Source: Oikopleura dioica
Lineage: Eukaryota > Chordata > Appendicularia > Copelata > Oikopleuridae
Assembly: GCA_907165135.1 (NCBI GenBank)
Contig: OU015570.1
Coordinates: forward strand, 310,001 to 374,000
Length of the DNA: 64,000 nucleotides
Direction of reading: 5' to 3'
In this document: piece after piece, positions 11,012-22,558 of the stretch
How the letters are laid out: the number at the start of each line of letters is the position of its first letter
How positions within the stretch are numbered: position 1 is the first letter of the stretch
Notes under the pieces: model-generated
The model's database searches: none
Told to the model about the DNA's origin: nothing
Seen by the model: the letters and a program-made list of their open reading frames with translations, nothing else
Position numbers and translations under genes: made by a program

Positions 11012-12433
11012 GTGAGGTTGGTTTTTGTTGTCGCTTTCTTAACACTCGTGGTTCTGAAGGCGTAAATCTAACAGGAAAAAGAACAAAAAGACTCGACAAG
11101 AGCAGCGTAGCTGCGGAAAACTCGGAAAAATGCTAGTTTATTGAAAATGACTTCTGGTTATTAAGGGGCACTGATTCTAGCGCCATACAGCGCGTAAATA
11201 TGCGCCAACAGTGGTGCTTAAAGAGCGTAGAAGTGGAAAAAAATGGGTGTAGGGCGCCCAAGTTCACAATTGTGAACCCGGTTCACAATGTTGTAAACCC
11301 GGTTCACAAAATTTTTAAAAGAGTGAAATCATGGGTCTATATGCGCTCCGCGCCTGATTTCATAAAGAAACTCATTTTTGACGTTATAAGCTTTTCTCTA
11401 CACCCGCGCCTTCAGTCAGTTTGAGTAACTTTTTCGACCGAAATTGTGAACTTGGGCACCCGCAAACCAAAAGGATGGAGAAAAAGTGAATTTGGGTGGA
11501 CAGGTATATTTATGGGGGCCGCGCTTTGGTGCGGCGCAGGGTAGCGTGGAGATATGTCACAACTGAGTGTGATTGATAAACCGAAGCAGAAATTCTACTT
11601 CACCCCTTCTTCGACAGAAATTTTTTGATTTCAGAATCTTAAGCCAAATATGATCCCAAATTCTTCTGTCGAAGAGTTCAGAGAGTGGCAAAGCTTTTCA
11701 ACTTTGCAAGCTATAGAAGACTGAAAGTCAAAATCGTTATTTTTTGAATAATTTTATGCCGATTCGGCCCGTATACTAGCAGGGACAATGTTAATGGTCT
11801 TTATCTGACATCGATAGTATGGATCATATATGAAACTCATCCTCATCAGAAGTGATTCTAGAAATTCTTATTTCCCACGGTGGACCACTAGTTATAGATC
11901 CACTTATTCAAGTAAATTTTTTTTTCTCCGTGCCTTTTTGCTTCAATAATGAATCATTATTCATGATGTACGTTGACGTTACTGTTTTGCTTTAAATCTT
12001 TTGGGACAGAAATTATTGAAAAGCGTCCCCGAAAAAATCGAAGACAAAAAGGCTCTTTTTTACTGCAAAGGTTTCGGGAAATTACATAATTACATAAGGT
12101 TTGAATTTCAAACTTTGAAGATTTAACCGGCCCGTCTCGTGCTTCATTAATTGGTGATTTTTTGCCAAAATCTGAATATATCCTCTACTGACACCCCAAA
12201 ATATTAGTTTTCAATTTTCTAGCGGTAAGACTCTTTGAATATACGAGGATAAGAGTTTTGATAAGTCAACAAGAAAAATCCTTAATTGACAAGGCAAAAA
12301 TCTTCGATAACAGCAGTATTTGGCGGCGCGGGGTGGCGCTAGGCGTTGCAAGGCGGTGCTTTTATGTTACTCCCATTTTGCGGAAATGCTACGATTCATA
12401 CTTGGTTCGGGCGATAGAAAAATTCGATAACAT
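11012..12433. other. no gene; short repeats
   Basis: No coding region is supported. Besides the TIR element at 11,252-11,461 there is a foldback near 11,606-11,685 (TTCGACAGAA ... TTCTGTCGAA). A dispersed repeat at about 12,222-12,375 shares TTTGAATATACGAGGATAAG and a GGCGGTGCTTTTA tail with 33,238-33,370. The remainder is AT-rich and featureless to me. Confidence 0.5.
11252..11461. mobile_element. TIR element with GTTCACAA words, 210 bp
   Basis: The ends are inverted repeats of about 20 bp: GGGCGCCCAAGTTCACAATT on the left and its near-perfect complement ending GGGCACCC on the right. Inside the left end the words TTGTGAACCCGGTTCACAA form overlapping palindromes repeated twice. It is non-coding. 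No convincing target duplication is visible. Confidence 0.65.
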
Positions 12434-12846
12434 TACAGTTATTTATGGAATTTGTGGACATTTTTTGTCTCCTAGTTTTCTGAAAAATGTCCACAAATTT
12501 GATAAAGAGCCTCGAAAAAAATGTCCCAACGAACTTGTTTAAATTTTTTCCTAGAAAGAAAATTTGATGATTTTTCTCAAAAAATAATGAGAGAAAGAAT
12601 ACAAGATTGAATCTAAAGACGTAAATCTAAACAAAAATTAAGATTTTTGACGAAAAACAGTTCTTTGCAGGTAAAATTGGCTTCAATTACGAAAGTAAGA
12701 CCATAAATTTAGAAGTAAAAGATATCAATTGAGAAAAAATGTCCACAAATTTGATACCCTCTTTTTTTGGTATGTCCCAAGAAAACCCCTTATAATCTGA
12801 AAAATGTCCACAAATTTGATGTCCACAAATTCCATAAAAAACTGTA
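12434..12846. mobile_element. TA-flanked MITE, family M1 (TGTCCA type)
   Basis: The left end reads TACAGTTATTTATGGAATTT followed by GTGGACATTTTT; the right end is the inverted copy (TGTCCACAAATTCCATAAAA then ACTGTA). Words of the form ATGTCC(A)CAAATTTGAT recur within 100 bp of each end. Other members lie at 28,035-28,435, 60,963-61,165 (truncated) and 57,365-57,431 (right end only). No coding capacity. TA at both tips and CAGT-type ends suggest Tc1/mariner-type mobilisation. Confidence 0.8.
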
Positions 12847-12979
12847 TTAGGCGCTTCAACATCAAGGGATTTCTCTCTTTTTTCCCTTTCGCCCGAATTT
12901 TTTATTCAAATTAAACAATATTCGTAGACAAATATTGGGCATTCAAACTTAACTTTTTCTTCTGTTTCCTTTCTGTCCT

Positions 12980-13140
12980 TAAAAATTTTCATATCTTGTC
13001 GATGAACTGGGTTATGATCGAAAGACAAAAGCTGGAATTCAAGTGTACATAAAAACTCGAAACATTCGGATTGAAATTTTAAGACCAAGCTGATAAGCCC
13101 GTGGTCTCTTCTACGAAGTCTACAAATTAAGATCTCCTGG
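12980..13140 (+). repeat. dispersed repeat, partner at 25,560-25,700
   Basis: This stretch aligns with the reverse complement of about 25,560-25,700. Shared words include AAATTTTCATAT, TATGATCGAAA, AAGCTGGAATT and CGAAACATTC, at roughly 70 percent identity by eye. It is non-coding in every consistent frame, and the open minus frame at 12,906-13,244 across it has no recognisable protein character. The family is unknown. Confidence 0.55.
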
Positions 13141-13426
13141 AAATAAATTGCTTGCTGATTACGCAGGTAATCCAGGTGATCTTGTCGAACGCAGCGGGAA
13201 TCGCGTGCGAATAATGCAAAAATAGCGCATTTCACGCCGAGCACTCCAGGTGACCGACCCCCCCTTTAAGGCCAGTTTTTCGGAAAATCCCCAAAATCTG
13301 TCATCCTCAAAAAATCCATTTTAAGGCAACTTTCTTTCAATTTCTATTCAATATCTGAACGTTGCAGTGTCACTTGAAAAATTTATATTATTCGACTGCG
13401 GGATGTCTTGAGTTTTATCCAAAGTT

Positions 13427-13660
13427 TGTAGGATCGGAATTTTGCTGAGTCCCCAACATCTCTCACCAACCCCTCTTCTCTTATCATATCACAAGGCCCT
13501 GCGCCACTCTGATTCAATATAATAGCTCAAGTCCAACTCACAAGATCTCACTCTGACCAAATTACAGAATAAACTACAATAGACCAGATATTTTCCAGAG
13601 TCCCCTCTTCCTTGCAGGAAACCAGAGAAGCCGTTTGCCGAGCAAAAGTTCCGATTATCA
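13427..13660 (+). repeat. 5' LTR of element C (234 bp)
   Basis: It starts TGTAGGATCGG and ends CCGATTATCA, the canonical TG...CA form. It carries an AATATAATAG TATA-like stretch near 13,520 and AATAAA near 13,568. It matches 24,320-24,553 at all but three positions. Confidence 0.92.
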
Positions 13661-13680
13661 TCTGGTGACTTCGCGAAACA
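13661..13680 (+). promoter_or_regulatory. primer binding site, tRNA-Trp type
   Basis: Two bases after the LTR the sequence TGGTGACTTCGCG begins. Element E has TGGTGACCTCGC at the same place. TGG is the complement of the tRNA CCA end, and GTGACCTCG would pair with a 3' acceptor strand ...CGAGGTCA, which is that of a tRNA-Trp-like molecule. The tRNA identity is inference from known tRNA-Trp acceptor stems. Confidence 0.6.
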
Positions 13681-13725
13681 AATTCACGCCCCAGTAAGGA
13701 GAATAAAGGAAAGGGTTTATGATTA

Positions 13726-15388
13726 ATGTCAAATGCGTCAACGATTATAAGCAAAGCGTTACATCATACAAGTAAAATCTCAGCGGCAATAAGACAGTCA
13801 CTTCTTTTTTTCCCGCTTATTCACCAAGACGAAGAAACACAGACGAACTACAAACAAACAGATCGAATACCTCCGAACGCTGAAATCGTTGAACGCCTGA
13901 AACAGCTTAATTACGAATACATCGTCTTTATTTTCTCAGTATACCGCGGACGATACTTTCTCGTTCCAATCGAACTTCGAGAAACTCCTGTCTACCGAAA
14001 TCAAGTCAAAGCCTTTAATACACTCATCCACGATTTTAAAACTGACGAAAGTCTCAGGAGAAGAACTTCTTTATTAGACGTTGAAGAACTTCTGCGACTA
14101 ACGGACGAAGGATTACCTGGATACGTCATCTACTCAATAAATTCAAATGGAAGAAGACAATATCAGCGAAGGCTCTGGTAATGGAACAATTTTTGAAGAT
14201 GCTCAAGAAGAAGGTCAAGAACAAATTGATGAAAGTATCAGACAAACTGAAGATGAAGTAAACAGAACTTTCAGCGAAAACCCGCTCTTTGGCCAAGAAG
14301 AAACATTTACGCGACCGAGACCAAGAAGCTACCAAGTCAACAACACAAGAGGAAATAATGAAGATTCCGATGATTGGACAGAAAAATGGAAAAATCACCG
14401 AATTCCAAAGTTTGCCGATTCTGGTCTCGGAATAAAAGACTGGGCAAACAAAGTAATCTTTATGATCGACTTTTCACGAAAACGGCCATTGAATGATAAA
14501 GAAAAATGCCAGCTTATTTTGGAAAATATTACGACGAAATCATTTGGCCCGATACTTGAGTCCTTCTCCCAGAAAGCAAATAAAAACTATGAAGACCTTC
14601 TATCTGGACTCGAAAATGAGTTACAAATTGACGAAGCTGAAGCGAGCATGTCCCTCGCCAATCTCAAATTCGATGAGTCTCGCGACAAGGACCTGAAGCG
14701 CTTTTTTGAAAAAATAATGAAATTGACGAAAATCAAATATCCGAATTTGGACAAAGAAGGTCTCCTCACCACGAGTATGGAACACTTTGAAAAGCTCATT
14801 CCAAATTACGTGAAAAATTCGGAAAACTGGGGACTCGACGTTTACGATGACAGTGATCCGATGAGAAGAGTCCAACTTGCTTACCGACTGTACAACCTTC
14901 ACAAAAGCAAACGATCGGTTAACACATTATCGGACACCAAACAAAAGGGCATCCAAAAAAGTGGCCCTTCTTCCCAATCAAAGTGTTCGAATTGTGGCAA
15001 AAAGGGCCATATTCGTCCAGAATGCCGTCTACTCCCAGAATGCCATAATTGCGGTAAAAGAGGCCATTTTAAAAAGGAATGTCGAAGTATGGCTAAAGGT
15101 TAGCAATCTAGAGGAGGTCATTCGAATTCTTTCCGCGGAACTGGCCGAGGAAGCTTTCAGAATCAACGACAGCAACAAGGCCGCCAGCAGTATCAAAGCC
15201 AGCAGAGTTCCCGAGGAAACTTTAGACCAAATGGGCAAAACCGAAACTGCTTCAACTGTAATTCACCAAATCACTGGGCCAAAGACTGTCCTCGACCTCG
15301 GCGCCAAGTTAATAATATGAACTTGGGCAACTCTCAACCTCAAGGTCATGAAATGAGAAACACGCCGTTCATTCAAATCGACAACTAA
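13726..15388 (+). pseudogene. gag of element C
   Basis: The first frame (13,726-14,181) starts MSNASTIISKAL and encodes a conserved N-terminal domain (FVYRGRYFLVPIELRE-like region). Relative to the full gag of element E, about 60 bp are missing near 14,120, which shifts the frame. The second frame (14,147-15,103) holds an acidic linker and a helical capsid-like domain (RIPKFADSGLGIKDWA, KRPLNDKEKCQLILENI). Two zinc knuckles follow: CSNCGKKGHIRPEC and CHNCGKRGHFKKEC. A TAG at 15,101 interrupts the frame before an Arg/Gln/Gly-rich tail with a third knuckle (CFNCNSPNHWAKDC), ending at 15,388. Structural protein and RNA packaging are the expected roles. Confidence 0.88.
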
Positions 15389-15412
15389 AAACCCTGCTAA
15401 GATTTTGTAAAA

Positions 15413-18400
15413 ATGCTGCCGCTCATTTCGATCACGCTAGTCCAATACGATTCTGACGAGGCTGAAACAACTGTCGAATTATCGAACGTTTTGGTGGATA
15501 CCGGAGCAGAAACAAGTCTTGTAGCATCCGATGACATTCCACTGAATTTTATAACTGAAGATTCTCCGCCTACCACCCTTTCAAACGCCGTAGAAAGTAA
15601 TTTCGCTTCATGCTCAAGACAAATCATCTGCAATATTCGTCTGCCTGAGAGGAACATAGAAATTTCAAATTGCAAACTGCTCGTTCTTGAGAATTCTTCG
15701 CAGTTGGCATTTGGTGCGATCTTAGGCATGAACATCTTATCAAAAGTTCAAATTCGGATTGGCAATCGAGACAACATTCTCAAGGTGAACCGCGCAGGAA
15801 TTTCACAACCACTCGAACTTATCATCTCTCCGAATGGAAACAAATCAGGTCTGACACTCAAGGATAACATCTATCTTTTCCCTGGTGAACTCAACAAAAC
15901 TGCTTACGTGAGCGTTTGGAGTCCAAGTGAACAGGTCTTCTCTATCAATGATACGATCCGAACAGTTCCACGACTTGAAGATAACTCTATAGTGGTAGAG
16001 AACAAAAATTTCCGTGAGCAATGGACCCATGTCAAGTTGAGCAATCACTCTTCCAGGGACCTTTTTATCGAAGCCGGAAGTTTGATTGCGACAGTTTACC
16101 ACCCTCAAGACCCCGAAGAATGCTTACTCAATACGCTTGTAAGTGTCAAAGACATCTCAGACGCGGAAAAGATCGTTCACCAAAAAGATCTCAAAAAATG
16201 GTATGACCAACGGAACGAATTGACAAAGCAGATCTCCGTCGACAAGGAGATTGATGAAAAAGTGTTAGAAGCACCATCAATCCGCCGCGAACGATTGCGC
16301 GCTATACTGAACAAGACCTACGCGAGAAACTCTTTCGACAACGGTCTTTCACAGAAATATCTCGCAGAACTGAAGCTTGTTGGCGATCATGCCACATTCT
16401 CCCCGCCTTATCCTATCAAAACTGAACTTATCGAGAAAATCGAGGACAAACTAACGGAAATGGAAAATGGCTACATTGTGGAAGAAACTTGTTCAGCGTT
16501 CAACAGTCCCGTTCTCTTCATCATGAAACCTAACGGTTCTCTTCGCTGCGTTAATAACTACTCAAGCGGTAGCGACTCAATAAATTCCAGAATTATAATG
16601 CCGCGTTTTCCGACCGTAAACATCAGAGTTCTACTGCAACTGACTGGAAACAATATCACCGCACTGAAGTCAAAAAGGCCAAACGAAAAAGTCCTGTTTT
16701 CGTCATTTGATCTTGCCAACGCATTCTACTGTCTTTCGTTGCGAGAATCAAGCCGAACGTATACATCCTTTCTCTACAGTCGTCGACAATTGCAATATTC
16801 CCGGCTGGCGCAAGGTTTATCAAGCTCACCGTCGATCTTCGCCGCCTTTATCCACAAATGCTTTGCTGGATTGTCATCGGAGGAAAAAGGATATTACACG
16901 ATCAACTACCAAGACGACTTGGCGGTCATCGCCTCAGAAAATGCCATGGCGGACGCTATCGAAGCAGTACTCACGAGATGCCGAGAAAACAACCTTGTTG
17001 TCCGTCTCCCAAAATGCGAATTTTACAAATCAAGTCTCTCATTTCTTGGTTATGTCTTGTCTGAAGATGGAATCAAAGTTCCCGAGAAACGAATCCAAAC
17101 TTTACTCGAACTGCCGTTTCCCACAAATCAACGAGAGGCGCAAAAGTTTCAGGGCTGCTTCATGTACTATCTACGTCAAACACCGGAACTTTCAGCTCTT
17201 CTCAGCCCGCTGTCAAAACAGATTGCCATGAAAAAACACTACGTTCTCACAGAAGAAATAAAGAAAAACATACTCCTACTGCGCGAAAACATCAAGAATG
17301 GATTGCAAACATGCCATTTAGAATACAACTGCCGAAATCCAAACCGAAAAATCTTCATTTGCGCGGATACTGCCTTGACTAAAACTGGCGGAGTCATAGG
17401 CAACGTTACCATTGAAGACGGTCATCTTTATGATATAAAAATCGCAGCCTACTGCTCGAAGCAACTCACCGATCAGGAAACCCTGTTGAGCAGTCGCGCT
17501 CGCGAACTGATCGGACTGCAAGCAGCACTCCGAGCGTTCAAGGACATGGTCCCGCTAACGGAAGAGCTTATCCTGTTTACTGACCATAGAAGCTTGGAAG
17601 GGTGCATCCACAGCTCTGGTCTACGAGGCAATGGAGGAACGAGAGTACGAAGTGCATACGCCGACCTGGTCGAATTTCCGAGAGCTAGAGTCTTTTATAT
17701 TCCAAATACTACTGATCTGATAAAATGTTGTGATTCAATCTCGCGATTTGACATAAGCAGCAGCGAATTGAACCCACAAGTTTTCCACCCAAAAGAGTAC
17801 CGAAAAGCCGCGGAAGGCGAAAAAGTTGAACCAGAAGAAAAGTCAATAAAAAAAAGTCAAGTTAACGCTGTCAAATTGCGTAAAAATTGAAGAAGTCGAT
17901 AATTTGAAAATTGTTCGGGAGCAGCTGGCCAGCAAATTCTCCACAATACACGAAAAACTCGAAGATAATGCAGAAATTGAAGTTAATGGAAAAATGTACA
18001 CCAAACGGAATAATGGTCTGTACTTGAAAACGAAAGAAGGACGTCTCCTTCTTGTCATTCCGAAAGATCTCGGATACAATCTACTTGAAACTCTCCATGT
18101 CAGAGGTGCCCACCTTGGCACTAAAAGTTTACTCTATCAAATCGAACAAGAAGACATCTGGGTGGAATCGAAAACGAAAACCGCAGCCGAAGTATTGCGT
18201 GGTTGCATTCTTTGCAAACTCATCTATCGAAAATCAGAAAAGAAATCAAAAGATCAGAAAATAAAACCAAGTTTCTCTCCCTACAGTATGGCGTACACTG
18301 ACATCGTCGAGATTCGATCCGAGAATGGAACGATTTTTAATGTTCTCTCATTTCAAGATCATTTCTCTCGAAAAGTAACTTACAGAATCGTGAGAAATAA

Positions 18401-19277
18401 AGAAAGTGCTACAGTGGCAGAAGCTCTTTCTGAATTGATCACGGACGTCGGTGGTCAAGGACAACTCACCCTAGTTTCAGACAACGGTCCTGAGTTCACC
18501 GGAAAATGCACCGAAAATGTACTCGCCTCAATGAACGTCCGACATTGCTACATCAGCCCTACGAATAGTAGGGCGAATATCGTCGAACGATTTCATGCAG
18601 AATTGAGAAAAATCTTAAAAACATCGGACATCAACGCGAAAAATGCAAAGCACAAAATTGATTTGAGTGTCTCAATCTACAACAACCGTCCATCAGAAGC
18701 ACTTGGTTATAGAACTCCAAACCAATGTCTAAGTAACATTGATCCTCCGAAATATTTTTTTCTTTCCAGTCCGAGCAATCCGGAAATCGAGCCAGAATAT
18801 GGGTCACACGTCACCGATCTGAGAATGATGCAAGGAATCGTCGCTAGAAATCATTTGGAAAATTTCTTATCAGAGCCCGTCAACGACCAAGACATTTACG
18901 ATGAAGGCGACATTTGTGTTCTCCGCGAATCAAGTTTAGTTGGTCATTCCAAAGGGAATGAAGGACCTTTTATCGTCAAAAAGAAAAAGCAAAACAACAA
19001 TGTAATCATCAAAAGCCTCATTACCGGACGAATGTACCAACGAAACACAAGATTTCTCTCGAAAATTTACCTCACTGAAGATGATAAAAAGAAACTGATA
19101 ATTGATGATTCGATTATCTTTGATGCAAAAACACGTGAAATCGGGCCAAAAGCCTTAGAAGGGGTAAAGGGAATTTTAGACATTACTTTCAAAAACCCGG
19201 AAAAGAATCAAGAAAACATCAGCGATCAAGAAACGACTGAAAACACGAGAAAATACAATCTGAGGCCGCGGAAATGA
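15413..19277 (+). pseudogene. pol of element C (protease, RT, RNase H, integrase)
   Basis: The first 825-codon frame (15,413-17,890) has the retropepsin motif VLVDTGAETSLV (residues about 26-37), RT with FSSFDLANAFYC and the active site YQDDLAV, and RNase H (CADTALTKTG, RARELIGL, FTDHRSL). A run of A residues at 17,880 is two bases shorter than in element E and shifts the frame. The second frame (to 19,277) carries the integrase zinc finger (HVRGAH ... CILC), the core with YTDIVEI, VSDNGPEF and NIVERFHAEL (D,D,E), and a tail ending KYNLRPRK. A 9-bp deletion near 16,314 removes three residues. Gag and pol are separate frames 24 bp apart. Confidence 0.93.
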
Positions 19278-22200
19278 GGCTCGGTATGCTCCTTGCTATC
19301 AACGCGCTGCTTCATTGTTTATTCATATTCCCGTTTTTACCATCCACAAAAGCATCATCTATCATTTCAAATGTCACCTCGACAAACGGAGTCATCACAT
19401 ACCAAATTCCAGGAGAACAAGTTTACCTTGTTCAAAGTGAAACTCCATCGAATCTTTCATTCACGTTTCCCGCACCAATTATTCCTGAAAAATCATGGTC
19501 TTCTTGCTCTTCAAGCAATAGAAATATTACTACAATGGCAAGAAACTACGTAGAAGAATTATTGGAAAATTGGTTGAAACTAGACATCGAAGTTCCCCTT
19601 GGTCCAAACAAAATTACAGTCACGAATCAGAAAGTCATACTGCCCGAAGAAGTCAAACGTAGACTAAATTTTGAAGTTGAATTTGTATTTCCAAACGAAA
19701 AAAGACTCTCGCTTAAGAGCACTGAATTTTCGCAATTTCATTTCCAACAATGCGCTCCTTTGGAAAATTTGCATGTCATTCGACTAACGTCCACCGAAGA
19801 ATTCAACAGCGTTATCTTCAAAAGCAATGTTTTCGACAATCTACAGGACGAATGTTTGTGGAAATCGAACGAAGCTTCAGTAACGTCGCAAATTCTTGAT
19901 CATGTTGGTCTAACAAAAGTTACAACTATGCCCACAAAATCTCTCTCTCTCTCTGTCAAGTTCGTCGGTCCAACAGTCATCAATGCTGATCATAAAAACG
20001 AAACGAAATCCTGCTTATCGCTTCGAATCGAAGAAATATTTCTACTTTATGATAAATTGACGAACGAAACCGTAAGCAAATTCGATCAAAAACCGATGAC
20101 TACGACCAAAGCAACAACGACATCAGCAATTGAATCTGTAAGCACTAAAGAAACAACAACAGCAACCAACGAAGCAGATTCTGAAGGAAATATTCTTGGC
20201 ATTATCACCCAATTTGGATCAAGTCTGTTCAACGATCTAGGAGAAAGTCGAGCGATTGAAACCGCGAACAAACTCTGGCTAAACACTTTCCACTCAAAAA
20301 ATGACACTTATTTGCCGTATCTGAAGAACGAGACATTACACTCGCTGCTAGAAAACGTTTACCGAAATGGAAGTGTAAGACATAAGATTAGGTTGCAAGA
20401 ACACTCCTGTTCTGATGCGTTTGAATTGCAAACAATCATCGAACTGTCAAAACCTATTCATACAATTGGAATATCGCTAGATGTTTCAGACCAAACAAAG
20501 GATTGGCTCGAACACCACAAGACCACCTATCTTGATATTTTGGAATTGTATAAACTGAAGGCAAAACAAATACGGCTCAATAAAAACTATATGGATAAAT
20601 ATTTGGAAGATTCACTGACACTTCCGAGGCAACCACCATATGTCGTTCAATGTCGAACCCATCTCGAAGATTATATTGAAGTTAACTGTGAGGTCCCTAG
20701 CGGCTTCTTTTGCCTCGACTGTATCGAACGATATTTTCTTCTATTCTCGATCAGACTTAGCAAAAACAACTGCGAAACCTTCAAAACTTTTCTCGCCGAA
20801 CATGGAACTACAAAATACGACGTCAAGTATCAAATGGTGCCACCTCACAGAAAGCCAAGAAGCCGTCGAAGGCGTCAAGCTCAAATTCTAGCTGCCGTTG
20901 GTGTTCCGATTTTACTGTCTGGAGCAACGAGTTTTGTTACGAACAAAATCATGGACAGAAAGCAGAATGAGAAAATCGAAAATGTACGGAAAACCGTCCG
21001 GATGACATCGCTCCAGCAAAAGATCTGACACAGCTCGTTCAATCTGATATTCAAAAAATTGATTTCGAATTCGATCATATCTACGAGACAGTGAACACAG
21101 TAACTGAAAGGCAATGCGAAGAACTTGGAAAATTGTCTGATAGAATGTTCTTAGAGCTGGTCAATGACATCTTCGTCCAATACCAGTTATCTGTCATGAA
21201 TTTTTTGTCAGACATAAGTACTCAAAATCAGCATTCACTCTATATGGCGACTTTAATCAAACTGTGTCAATCATCAAACATCAAATCTTTTGCTGCTTGC
21301 GAAAATTTCGTTACATCGAAGAAAGCTAAAATCCATGGAATTGAACCAATCGTAACCAACAATGGACTTGTGACATTGAAAATTCTGGTTGAAGTGAAAA
21401 TGCCTTCTATTGAACACCTGGGCGAAGCAATTCGAACGCTCTCTATTGGTCTACCAATTGCCCAAGAAAAAGGAAACTATTTCTACGAGTTTTCTCTCGT
21501 CCCAAAAATGATGTCTGTGAAATTGAATGGGCGAATTACAGTTCTGGATAATTGCAAAAATGAAGGCTCAATCTTTTGCACATATGACGAAGTCCTGCGA
21601 AGCTCTTTCGGTGAAACATGTGCCCGACAAGTTATTCACCACGCAAATCTGACAAGTTGCGCGAAACAAGTCTTTCAATCAACATCGCCATGTATTTATC
21701 AAGCATCTCCTTCTCAGATTCTACTCTCATCATTCCGTAGAACTAGTCTACTGAATACAAATGAAGAAATTGCAGGGAAAGAACCGACTGTCACGTTACT
21801 CAACCGAACTAATTCACAAGCGCTCATGTGTGGATCAAATATTCTGACACTTCCGAAATTGTCGACTGAACAAATAGTTCTGGAAACAACAAGCTCATAC
21901 TCACGAATCCGTTCTAGAGCCGAACAATGGATATCAAAATCCGATTATTTGAAAATCGGAAAATTTGCGAATCGAACGAGCTACTTTTCTCCAGAAACGT
22001 ATTCGAAACTGGAAGAAACGGAGGACAGAGTACATCCGGAACTATCGAAAATCTACAAGAAAGTAAAACCACTATCATTTTACCTCATGGCTGTTTGCGT
22101 CATTTTATCAGTAGCAACGATATTGTACTTTCTCTTCAAATATTCATATCAAATGACAAAGAAGATTTTCAATCGTTTCAGTAGTCAAGAAAGTCAGTCC

Positions 22201-22290
22201 CAAGAAATTCTGCCCCTTCAACCGCAAATAACAACCAGAAATCGAAATCGAAGTCGTTCTACTAGAAGCTTTCGCCAATTCAACCTCTAA
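19274..22290 (+). pseudogene. env-like glycoprotein gene of element C, frameshifted
   Basis: The ATG overlaps the pol stop (ATGA at 19,274). The N-terminus is a signal peptide (LLAINALLHCLFIFPFL). A Thr-rich stalk lies at residues about 275-300, and a polybasic furin-like site (RKPRSRRRR) near residue 530-537 is followed by a hydrophobic Ala/Gly/Leu segment that could serve as a fusion peptide. A frameshift near 21,000 ends the first frame at 21,028. The second (21,091-22,290) continues a helical region, cysteines, and a single transmembrane anchor (about 22,075-22,140, FYLMAVCVILSVATILYFLF) with a short basic tail. At about 1,000 codons it is roughly twice the length of a typical insect errantivirus Env. 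As found it is broken. Confidence 0.88.
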
Positions 22291-22558
22291 ACCAACTGAA
22301 ATCATAAACAACTCTTCTCTCCCGTCACGCTCATTACTCTTGCCAGCCACGCCACGCTCACCCATTTTCACACCTCGTCGCTACCATCAACTCCGCTGGC
22401 GCGCGCAGCGCCCGCCCCAACTCCACTATCGTCCTTAACTAGTCCGTCGCTGTCCAACTTCACACCTCGCCGCGCCCGACGCGCGCATTGTTAACCCGTT
22501 AAGGATACATTTAACCCATCCGCGCGCGCAGACACAAAAATTTGCAAATTACAAAAAA
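22291..22558 (+). other. GC-rich, pyrimidine-rich post-env spacer of element C
   Basis: Unlike the AT-rich surroundings, this stretch is rich in C and GCGCGC words (GGCGCGCGCAGCGCCCGCCCC near 22,397). It has two TTAACCCG/TTAACCC words near 22,490-22,520. I see no gene. It may be untranslated RNA of the element. Confidence 0.4.

Noticed and set aside
12906-13244. 112-codon minus-strand frame
   Set aside because: It covers the dispersed repeat at 12,980-13,140, whose partner at 25,560-25,700 does not keep the frame.
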